This document shows, one piece after another, positions 24,902-35,049 of a stretch of DNA of 64,000 nt. The notes below the pieces were generated by a model that did no database searches, had not been told where the DNA came from, and saw only the letters and a list, made by a program, of their open reading frames with translations. The stretch's first letter is position 1. Each line of letters starts with the position of its first letter. The DNA is from Margaritispora aquatica (taxonomy: Eukaryota > Ascomycota > Leotiomycetes > Helotiales > Discinellaceae), in NCBI GenBank assembly GCA_007644065.1, contig VJWN01000040.1, forward strand, positions 1 to 64,000. The letters are read 5' to 3'. The translations under genes and the position numbers were made by a program.

Positions 24902-27900
24902 ATGGCACGCAAAAGGAAGAGACCAAGCTCAAACAATAAATCAGTGGGCAATTCAAAACGACAAAAGACGAATGTAGACACAGTCGCAACACAAAAGAGC
25001 AAATCTTTGGTTATCAAGCAAGCTCTACTTGCTCAGTACTACCCGCAAGTTTTCTCGCTTCGAGAATTCCTGCTCTCAAAACTACCCAGAAATTCAAAAG
25101 TGCGCCGAAAGAAGATTGCAAACATAGGTTGTCGACCAAATGACAAAGAAGCCGAGAAGAAGCTTTCGATTTTCCTCGACCAGACTTTGATAGGTGTGTC
25201 AAAGCTTAGCGAATTGTCTACCGCGCAAGTATGGCAGCAGTGGACAACGTTCTCTCAGAAGGCTAATGACTCCATCTCGTTCGCCAACCTGAGTAGAGTT
25301 GCAGTTTTCTCCCAATCAGAGGTACGGTTTTCCTGTCTGGCTTTGTTGTGAGAGCTGCGAATTTTGTCGAGGAAGGTGTGAGACATCGCTAAAAACTACT
25401 TTAGATTGTCGACTTTGCTATCTGGCTTTTGTTCTCAAAAACATCCACATCTCAAGGCAGAAACCAGCATCTTCTGTGCCAGGGCTACCGAAAGGAGGTC
25501 ACTTTTCGATATGTCATTCAGGAAGAAAATGCTGGCTCAACCATACCAGGTGTTGCATCTATTTACCCGAATATCCATGTGACCTCGATGAAAGCATGGC
25601 CATGGCCTCAAGTACTTGCATTGATGGGTGGATTGGGGGAGAAAATGATGCTAGAGCTCTTGTTATATACAGGAGTGTTTTTGTCTGTAGGCAGTGGGCA
25701 GGGAACATATCATCAGTTGAGCGGTAGGTGTTGCTATCTTCGTCCATCAACCCGTAAGCATACATCTGCTGATTCTTGCAGGATTTCCTTTGAATGACCT
25801 GCATACCTTACATGATCAGAAATTTAAGAACAACGTGATTTCCACTTCAGGCACTATAAAACACAAAGAACCAAGACTCCCATCTAGCATTAACTTTGTT
25901 CGAAATCGCATGATGTACGCCCGGGCTGCATTAAACAGAGACGGTAAAGTTCGCTTTGGCTTAAGACATATTCGTAGGTTCTCGAACACGAGCAATGAGC
26001 ATGCATATACTTACAGGCTAGATGTTCTCAATCGATATCCTTACAAGCTAGGACATAAGCGAGAAGGAGCACAACGAGATGAAGCTCCTGCAGTCCATCG
26101 AAATACGATTCAGGTCATGATGTACATCTTTCCTAGGCAATTTGGCCTTCACAATCCATTTACCACAGATGTAGATCATCGAGAGACTGTTCAGCCCTTC
26201 AACGATTACACACTTCGAGAGGATGAAATCGCCAAGAAATTTCCAGACGACTCGGACCTCAAGATCCCGAAGAGACTTAGGGGCGAGGCAATACATTTGA
26301 TCAAGAGGTTGCAATTGAGACATAAACAGTGCCCATACAAGGAGCTCTTAGAGTACTATTGTCCAGTAAGAGGAATCATTCACTTATCAACTCATTACTT
26401 ACTGTGACCAAGCAAGCATCCAAGTTTAGCATCCCATGGCAAGAGCAAAGCTTGCCAGCATCTGCCACCTTCAAAACTCAGGTATCGGAAGCCATAAGAA
26501 GTACAAGCACTCAAATTGCTGCAATTGTGCCTAGTGCTCCCCCCCAAAAGATATCCATGATGGACCAATCGACTCCAAACTCACTCGTATCAGCGTTCTG
26601 CAGAGCAGTCTTAGCGAGAATAATCCCACATGATTTCTGGGGTTCTGGAGAGGCAGGACGCCAGAATGAGCATGTATTCCTCCACAATGTTGACCATTTT
26701 ATCCAATTACGAAGATTTGAAACACTTTCTGTGCACGAAGTCTCCCAGGATATCAAGGTAAGTAGCCAGAATCGCCACGATTATTGTAATTAGTCACTAA
26801 TGTGTATTTAGATATCATCTATCGAATGGCTTCGGCCTCCAGGCTCAAACGAACATATGTCCCAGTCCGACAGTAAGAAGCGATGGGAAATCTTCAACGA
26901 GTTTATGTACTATGTTTTCGACTCACTGCTTATTCCTCTCCTGAGGGCGAACTTCCACATTACCGAATCAAATGTGCACAGGTACAAAATATTTTACTTT
27001 CGCCATGATGTCTGGCGCTCTCTTGCAGAACCAGCACTTGCCTCTCTCAAGCTCACAATGTTCGAGGAGGTGAAGATAGACAAAGCCCAAAGGATTCTGG
27101 ACAAGCGCACCCTCGGGTTCAGCCAGGTCAGATTGCTTCCAAAAGAATCTGGAATCAGACCTATTATGAACTTGAAGAGAAGAGCACTAAAGCGAGGATC
27201 AAATAATATGCTTGGGCCAAGTATCAACAGTGTTCTAGCACCTGTTTTCAATGTGCTATCATACGAAAAGGTACGTTCAAGCTAATGCTAAGAATTTGGC
27301 TAACTTTTACAGAACCTCAATCCAGATCGTCTAGGCTCTACACTATTCTCAGTAGGAGATCTCTACTCAAAACTCAAAAAATTCAAGTCCTCCCTTGATC
27401 TATCAAAACCTCTCTTCTTCGCCAAAGTCGATGTTCAAGCTGCTTTCGACACAATACCACAAGCAGCAATCCTAAAACTCATCTCCTCACTGCCCTCAGA
27501 GACTGAATATCGGATTTCCAAACACGCCGAAATCAAGCCTGGCGACAATCATCACGCGGACTCGACAAGTAAGCCGATCCGCAGATTTACAGCTCTAGCG
27601 CACTCACCAGACGATTTCCAAACCTTCGAGGAGACACTAGAATCCGAGCTCGCCATCGGACGTAAAAATACCATCTTTATTGAGTCGATCGTGAACCAAC
27701 ACCGGGAAACAAGCGAGATTTTGAACCTCCTGGAGGAGCACATTCAGCAAAACATGGTGAAGATAGGCAAGAAGTTCTACCGTCAAAAGGAAGGTATCCC
27801 ACAAGGATCCGTCCTCTCCTCTTTACTCTGCAACATCTTCTACGCCGATCTCGAAGCCACGCATCTCTCGTTCCTCCACACAACCACCAACTTCTCATCA

Positions 27901-29754
27901 CCACCAAGCCTCCTCCTCCGCCTCATCGACGACTTCCTCCTCATCACCACAGACCCGAGCCACGCAACTCGCTTCCTACAAACCATGCACGACGGCCTCC
28001 CCGCCTACGGCGTGCGCGTTAACCCGGACAAAACGCTCGTCAATTTCGAGTGCACCATCAACGCGCGAAAGGTGCCGCGCTTGCTGGGGAGCGCGGCGGC
28101 TGGCGTCAAGTTCCCTTATTGTGGCTGCTTTGTCGATATGAAGACCCTGGATATCAGTCGTGATCGCCAGAGGCACAGGGGGATGGGTATGTTTTATCTT
28201 AGATTGCTGTTGCTTTTCTTTGTTTTGTGTTTTGTGTTTTGTGTTTTGTGTTTCGTCGATCGGACGGGGTGGTGTGGGTTGCGTTGTGCTTTGGGTGGTA
28301 CGTTGGCTGACATTTGTGCGTGCAAAAAGCAATTGTCGACTCTTTGACCGTCGAGTATTCAAGGGTTCCGGGGAAGACGTTTCAAAGGAAGATATTGAGT
28401 GAGTCCCCAGTTCACACCTTCCTTCCATCATTCCATCCTTCTTTCGTTCCTTCTATTTTCGCTTTTGTTTGTTTTCGTGTTTTGATTTAATGTAATTCTC
28501 GATCGGATGAATCGTTCGATGCATGTCTTGCGATCATCCTCCTCCTCCTCAATTTTCACCGCTATCTTGCAGATCCCAAATTAAAGCAAGGTGCTTTGGA
28601 AATGGAAACACGCAGGCTGTCGTACGAGAGGAGGTTTTCCTTATTTCTTTCCAATCGCACACACGCACAATCAATCGAACATGTCGGGATCGTATCACCC
28701 GACCATCTGGTTCATCATACCTTAGTCACATCACGTTAGGCAGACTTTGCGAGAAATGAAGGAGTTCTCGTCCTTTAGGTGCCCTCTCTATTCGTGTTAC
28801 GCAAGTGCCTATGTTAGAGAGATGATTTGCGGCTTGTGTCACCTCCCTACCTGTCTTTCCTTTTCACAAGGGATGATCGAGAAGTGGAATATCTTGTCAT
28901 GTGACTGTATTTGGACGCCAGAGGACCTTATAATTCTGAAATATAGTGTAGCCATCACATACGACCATAGACTGAGGAGAATTGGGCATCCCGTCCGCTC
29001 TGCCATACACAAGCCTCAGATCGGTAGATTAGTAGTTGGGTGGGTGACCACCAGCGAATACCTACTGTTGTATGTCTTCGCATTTTTGCTCTAATGAGCA
29101 GATAGAGACACACTCTCTATCTTTTTTTACCTTCTCCCTCTCCTTCGCCCTATCGCAATGTTCTATTTTGCCATAGATTACCAAACACAATGCCCACGAA
29201 CTATCTCCCTTCGTCAACATAGTTTTTAGTTATCCATTTCACCAATCTAGCCAGCAGGACGGAAGCACACACAACTAACACCCACATCCCCCAAAAAACA
29301 GATGCATTCAAAATCCAAGCCCACGCCATGTTCCTCGACACATCATTCAACGCCACCAAAACAGTTATCTCAAACATCCGCTCTGCGTTCGTGGAGACCG
29401 CCTTGAAGATGTGCGCATATATCGCCTGCTTGCCTGTGCGGAAACAGCCTGGGAGTGCGTTGATTATAAGTATGTTCCCCCCTCCTTCCTCACTTCCAAT
29501 TCCTCGCCCAACAGTCCCAGCTGAGCTAACGCCCTCTAGGGACTTTCCAAGCCCTCACCACCCTCGCCTACGTGCTCATCAAGTCGAAGGCAAAGAATCG
29601 ATCGTACCTCAAGGTAGGAGGAGGAGGAGGGTATCGCTGCTCGCTTAGTAAAGCGCAGGTGGGGAATCTGGCAGTCCAGGCGTTTGTGGAAGTATTGGCG
29701 GCCAGGCAGAGTCGGTATCGCGAGGTTTTGGAGTGGTTGAGAGGGAGGTTGTGA
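24902..29754 (+). CDS. TERT: Telomerase reverse transcriptase (TERT), 10 exons
   Basis: Catalytic subunit of telomerase, copying the telomerase RNA template onto chromosome ends. Exons are 24902-25321, 25405-25723, 25782-25973, 26022-26365, 26413-26757, 26812-27270, 27313-28186, 28330-28398, 29302-29469 and 29540-29754, giving about 1134 aa, normal for fungi. The N-terminus is basic (MARKRKRP), likely nuclear targeting. The TEN region includes RNQHLLCQGYRK and SGQGTYHQLSG; the RNA-binding region includes FCRAVLARIIPHDFWG and the T motif FHITES. Motif 1/2 is RLLPKESGIRPIMNLKR (about 645). Motif A carries Asp733 (FFAKVDVQAAFD), B' is GIPQGS (about 854), C is LIDDF with Asp899/Asp900, and E includes FPYCG. 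All three catalytic aspartates are present. The C-terminal extension (KILNAFKIQAHAMFLDTSFN) is reached only after a 903-nt intron holding a 5S rRNA gene. Exon 5's acceptor (26412/26413) is the least certain junction. Confidence 0.95.
28929..28933 (+). promoter_or_regulatory. TATA-like element upstream of 5S rRNA
   Basis: TATAA lies about 28 bp before the inferred first base of the 5S rRNA. Neurospora 5S genes are known to need a TATA element near -29, so the position fits a functional Pol III promoter. Confidence 0.6.
28957..29076 (+). rRNA. 5S rRNA: 5S ribosomal RNA gene, nested in TERT intron 8
   Basis: The 120-nt segment begins ACATACGACCATAG and ends GTTGTATGTC, and these termini pair as helix I over nine positions. 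The internal segments CCCGTCCGCTC and TTAGTAGTTGGGTGGGTGA, continuing into CCACCAGCGAAT, match the strongly conserved loops and internal control region of ascomycete 5S rRNA. Helix II is preserved (CTGAGG with CCTCAG). Some positions differ from the Neurospora sequence as I know it, for example GGGCAT for GGGCTT and AATACCTACTG for AATCCCTGCTG, so it could be a variant or ageing copy. It lies on the same strand as TERT. Single dispersed 5S genes are normal in Pezizomycotina; an intronic location in telomerase is not one I know of. Confidence 0.9.
29083..29087 (+). terminator. Pol III T-run terminator after 5S rRNA
   Basis: Five consecutive T on the sense strand, a few bases after the 5S 3' end, matching the RNA polymerase III stop signal. 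Confidence 0.65.
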
Positions 29755-31309
29755 GAGTTGCGGCGGTGGATGGGTAGGTGGGTGGAAGGGTGTGTTGGTA
29801 TTGTGTTAGTATTGTGTTAGTATTGTGTAAGATTACTGCCGTCGTTTTGAATGACGAGGTCTCGAGAACTACCTACCTTAGTTTGCTTGTAATGGACAGG
29901 TCAGGAGAGGTCAGGCGAAGAACGGTTGAATTCATGTGATGAGGTTACTTTACCCACTATATGATGATATGTAGACAAACAAGAATGTAATTAAATTAAA
30001 GTACATACACGACTTTAGTATAGACATGAGCATGTCTAATTAAGTAAATTCTTTCATTCAGAAGTATATACCTTTTTTAGACCGCCTTGCTTGCCTTTCT
30101 TTTTTGATTTCCCAACGAACATATATCAGATGAATAGGGGAAGATTATTTTATATCAGATATCTCCGTACATACATACGTACATACATACATACATACAT
30201 ACATACATACATACATACATACATACATACATACATACATACGTACGTACATACATACACGTGTACGTGGGAAGAGAAATATAAAATTTCTTCCATCGAA
30301 TCAATTCCCTAGTTATAGTTAACTAACTATATCTGTCTATCCATCCATCATCTATCCAGCCAGCTACCACTTCACTTCGCCTCACTTCGCCTCAATAGCG
30401 AGCGTAGAAGATAGCTATAAAGAAAGAAAGAAAGGGTGCACGTACGTGCGAACAACGAGTTTAGTGAGGCCCTAAAAAAGGCGATCACTGATCTTATCCC
30501 CAATCCATTTGCCAGTTCCAATTTCCAATTCCAGTGGTAGTGCTAGTCGCAGTCCCAGTTGCATTTCTAGCACAAACAGCAACGGTGCGTGTGTACCTAC
30601 TTATCAATCAATACCATGGAGGTAGAAGTAGATGTAGAAGTAGAACCTCATCTTCATCCTCAGCTCATCACCAAACACAACGCATTTCCTCACTCTTCTC
30701 GAGAGGAGGACAGCAGTTCGTTACTTAGGTAAGATATAAGATACACAAAAATAAAAATCCCGTATTTGAACCCACATTTCAAACTTATACCTGTGCTACT
30801 TCAAAGACTTGTTTCCCTCCTCCTTTTCCCTTCCTCTCACGAAAACAAAACCAATCATTCAATGAAGTCGACTATAAATCTCCACACCACCGCATTACCA
30901 CAACACCATATCGATCCTTATTTTAATACACTTATCTGCTTGGTCGGTGTGAGGTGTGAAGTGTGAGGTGTGAAAAATTGTTCAGATGGGAAGAGCCAGT
31001 CAGCTAAGAGACATGAAGAGCAGAGCATAGATACCATGGTTTTAGATTTGAGACAGAAGAAAATTCGCAACATATTTAGTAGTGGAGAGAGAAAGTCTAT
31101 TGCATATATCTAATTTAGAGTTCGATATCTAGGAACTAAAAGCATCGTGCTACCAAATCGTCATCAAGGTAATCATCAAGTCATTCCCTTTTCCAACGTG
31201 ACAACGCCATCGCCCAATTCCAACACTAGCCCGTTAATTGCAACCCTCAATTGTTACATACCATTGCTTATGTAGGTACTTTAGTTTATCACCAACCAAC
31301 CAACCAACC
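29755..31309. other. Intergenic between TERT and MFS gene (convergent)
   Basis: About 1.5 kb with no supportable gene. It holds a long (ACAT)n microsatellite and short TCAC/CTTC repeats. TERT and the following MFS gene converge here, so the region should hold two 3' ends and no promoter. Confidence 0.5.
30167..30260. repeat. (ACAT)n microsatellite
   Basis: More than twenty ACAT units with a few ACGT interruptions at each end. Confidence 0.95.
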
Positions 31310-33072
31310 TCACAAATCCTTATGGAAATTCGGCTCTCCCAACCTCTTCCTCCACGCCTCTCCCTTCACCATCAACGCCGCAATGGGCAGGAAAAACACA
31401 AACACAATCGCCGCGAACGTGCTCCACGCGCCACCATACCCAACCTTAGCCGCAAACGGTAGGGCGAAGTATCCCACGATGAAACTCATGCCTCTCGAGA
31501 GATTGAACAGAACGCCCGACTCAGGCGTTTGCGGCTTGTAGCAATCTGAGATATAAGAATACAGACATGTTGATGCGATCTGCAACCCAAATACACCGAC
31601 GCCCAGTCCCACGAGCGGCACGTACGGACTGTATTTGCCGACTGTTGTGCCGAAGATGATGAGACCGGCTGGCATGAAGATAACAGAGAGCGTGGAGAGG
31701 TACAGTCTCGTCTCGGGCTTACGATCTGTCCCCGTCCGGAGCGCGACGCGCAACATCACGTAATCGCTTGCTTTGCCCGCAAAGAACTCGCCTAGCACTG
31801 AGCCGATAGTTAAGGATGTGCCGAGCATGGCACCGATTGGGCCTGGCTTGAGCTGGTAGAAGTGTGTGTAGATGGTTGCGATGCTGATGGCGGGCATGAC
31901 GTTGATGAAGGTCCAGCCCCAGAAGTAGTAGAGGAAGGGAAAGGTGATGGAGGGGTACTTGAGCATTTGGAACGAGCGATAGAAATCGGAAAGCTGCAGT
32001 GTCCGGCCCGGAATCATGTTGCTCCGGAAGGAGAAGAGCATCTCCCAGTATGTGCGCTCGTGGGTGCGAGCCGCGAGGAATGCTGGGTCACGGGAGAAGA
32101 GCGTCTCGGGGAAGAGGAAGAGTGCGACTGTGAAGGATACTGAGGTGCTTATTGCACCGAGATAGTAATCCCATTGCCAGCCTTTGGCTTGACCTAAGAA
32201 ACCTCCGACTGTTGATTGTTAGTGGTGTTGATGTCGGTATTGGTAGGCGAGGAGTGACATACTGATGGCTGCGAAGTGAGCCCCATTTGTGATGAAAACG
32301 GAGTAAACACCAGTCTTTTCGCCTCTTTCATGCAAGAAGAACATATCGTTGACACATGTAGTGCCAATCGACATCATGCCACCAAAACCGAGACCACAAA
32401 GGGCGCGAGTACCGACTAAAGTCCTGAAATTAGGTGAGAGCCCAGATCCTATCCCACCTGAGATGGTGACAATAATTGCTAATAATGTAATCGGCCGTCT
32501 GCCGTACACATTGGTTAATGGGGTCCATATAAATGGTGATAGACCACCGGTGATAATGGCTGTGGTTGTACTGTAAGCGGCAATCTTGGAGCTGACCCCC
32601 ATTGCCTTTGCGAGAAGTACAAGCGATGGATTGACAAGCGCAGCATTATATGGGCCCAAGAAGGCCATGATACCGACTTGGACCAGAACCGCCCATTTGA
32701 GCCATGATGGCCAATTCTAGAGACAATTGCAATTAGTTCAAGTTGCATGAAAAGTTGTCGATCAATCACTCCATTAGCGACCGGTCCCGACAGCTCGGGT
32801 CTGGGGATGATGGACAGGAGACGGCACCGCGCGTGTTGGAAGATGGTACGAACCAGGGGATCATCTTTGAATCGACTCGGCTGGGGAACCAGCGGAAGTC
32901 CATCAGCCGCCAACTTCAATTGTGGTTCATCTGATGATGAAACTGGGTTTCTATTGCTGCTGTCTTTCTCGGGATCAAATGCGACATCGGCATCACCGTC
33001 GCGCGAAGAAGTCGAAGTCATATCGACGTATGTAACTTGTACGTTACCCTTGAGGTCATCCGTCATAACCAT
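31310..33072 (-). CDS. MFS transporter (DHA1 family), 3 exons
   Basis: Predicted proton-driven exporter in the plasma membrane; the substrate is unknown. Exons are 32854-33072, 32263-32716 and 31310-32208, giving about 523 aa. The N-terminus is hydrophilic and acidic, then DDPLNWPSW leads into helix 1. This DDPxNWP signature is typical of fungal DHA1 drug/multi-substrate transporters. Other landmarks are NVYGRRP (loop 2-3) and the TRALCGLGFGGMMSIG stretch. The cytoplasmic central loop carries PETLFSRD, and the second half ends with PIAALMVKGEAW. The first intron uses an unusual GTTCGT donor but is phase-perfect. A second Met six bases after the chosen ATG is an alternative start. It is divergent from the Zn2Cys6 regulator at 35050 and is a possible efflux gene of the peptide locus downstream. 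Confidence 0.87.
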
Positions 33073-35049
33073 AATCGAAAGCTAAAGTTCAGCTTCGACA
33101 CTGAGACAAAGAGATATATGAATTGAAAGCATTGCGACGAAGGACGAAGTCTTGTATGCCGGGACGTGAGGTAGGAAAGAGGCAAAGTGAATGGGAAGGG
33201 GAAGAAAGAGAGCCTTCCCCGAGGACTGGGATTATTATTATGACTGGGAGGCAAGCATACAGAATGCAGAGGTGGACTTGGGTGTACTCCGTAATGGACA
33301 TTATTTGCAAGGAGGGAAAAGTCGCCAGAAATCTCCAAGACGCCACCCTCTCTTGGCCTACAAGGAGCCAAGACAAATGGGCGGCTTTTGCCATAATAGG
33401 TTACCCGTGCGCTGGTAAGGTAGGGTAGTCGTACTGTATCTAAGACATGAAACGACGAGTTTAAAGAGGTGCATATAGGTACTGTACTGTACCGGTATAC
33501 AGAGGTATGTCCACCCAATTTCAAGTTCGAATGCATTAGCAAGCAGCGTGGAATTCCAACCAGCTTAATGCTCTTACGTCTGGATACAGAGTACCGTGCT
33601 GTGCTGTACAGTGAACATTCATGGTTCGATTATTATATGATGGTGATTATTGTCATGTATGAAAATGTAAGAGGAGGTCAGAGGCGATGCCGTGTGGAGG
33701 GTTGTCCCGTTCCGCTTATGCACCTGGTGAACCTTGAGCATCAAGCGGTTTGTCGGGTTGGTTTTTGATGTTGGTGTTGGGTTTTTTGCGTGCAGGCTCA
33801 ACATGTAAATGTACGGAGGCACGGAGGTACTACTTATTCTATTGAAGGTAATTCATTATGGCGTACTTGATGCATGCAACTAAAAAACCAACCATGCATC
33901 ACTTGCTAGAAAGAGCTTTGCAACCCTTATGACCTATGTATACGTACATGCTGGTATGAATGCTAGGTCTACTCCAAGGGATATGCTGAAAATGTACTTG
34001 AGTACGGACAGATGAGTGATCCGGAGTTTAACAAATTGTCTTCCGGTCATTAAGGGTACGTATAGAGAGCGAATCAAATATCATCCTCACAGCGAGATGT
34101 CCACTATTCTCGGTCCCGAATCAATGTTTCTATGAAGAACCCCGGTCATAGCACAAACATGGACTTACTCTTCTTCATCTTCTTCGTTGATTTCTATGGT
34201 GAGCCGAAAATTTCTTGTACCTCCTGGTAGTGATGTAGTGATGTAGTAATGTTTTTGCCTCAAGTCCTCCATCCACATGTCATTTACATATAGTGCACAA
34301 CCTGTTCTTACCAGCGAGCCGCCTTGCTCCCATTTCTCCCATTTCGGATGCGGGTCAGAAACTCAAACATCCTAGATCTGGAATGGGACGTAGATCCACC
34401 AATCAAGCATTTCTGAGGCTCTCTTTAGATTGCTTTAAGACTGCTTTAAGACTGCTTTAAGACTCCTTTGGCTTGATTAGATTCGGTTGGCATCGATAAA
34501 CGACATCATCGGTCTAGATTAAGCAGATCAAGGACATCAAAGTTGTGATATCGCATACCAACTAGTAGTTAGCTAGGCAGTTAGCAAGCATGACAAAGTA
34601 CTCGAGGCCAATTTGACATAGTCAACCTCTTCACCTCAGCCGAAAGACACAAACCTCTGAGATATATTCCCTTAAAACGCTGGACACCTCTTTTTGTATC
34701 TTGGCTGAAATACACCTGCAAAGCCCTGACGCAACAAGATTATCCGTGCCCAAACTGTACGCTAGCTCCGCATTCCCCAGCTCCACAAATCGTGATTCTG
34801 CACTACGCCTTTCCCCTCTGTCTTCTGCACACTGCACTGTGCACACCTGTCTGTCTGTCTTTGCCAACGTCTTTCTTTTCTTCTTCGCATCTTTGTCCCA
34901 CGAAGTCGCCAATCACAATACATGACCAGCGACCTTCATTCGTTTTGGCATACCGTTTCGCTAGACCCCACGTTTCTGGTGTCTTTCGATTGAGACTGTT
35001 GTCTTGGTCGGTCCGGGTGGTTGCAATCGTGACCTAAATACCGTTCTGG
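33073..35049. promoter_or_regulatory. Divergent intergenic region between second MFS and Zn2Cys6 genes
   Basis: About 2 kb without a believable gene, lying between two divergent transcription units. It contains a near-perfect direct repeat of GATTGCTTTAAGACTGCTTTAAGACT-like units around 34.43-34.47 kb (three copies of a 13-mer beginning GACTGCTTTAA). Binding sites for the adjacent regulator could lie here. Confidence 0.4.

Larger units (their letters stand above)
28399..29301 (+). other. Oversized intron 8 of TERT (903 nt)
   Basis: The donor GTGAGT and acceptor ACAG join AAG-ATA-TTG-A to AT-GCA-TTC. This gives KILNAFKIQ, exactly the expected TERT C-terminal sequence, so the boundaries are well supported. 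Other TERT introns here are 42-143 nt. The 5S rRNA gene explains only about 120 nt. The remaining roughly 780 nt have no coding or repeat signal I can recognise. Confidence 0.9.

Noticed and set aside
28747..29094. 115-codon open frame inside the TERT intron
   Set aside because: Its 3' part is the 5S rRNA gene read as protein; no protein family signal.
33063..33542. 159-codon frame upstream of the second MFS gene
   Set aside because: No domain; it overlaps the MFS start and lies in the divergent promoter region.
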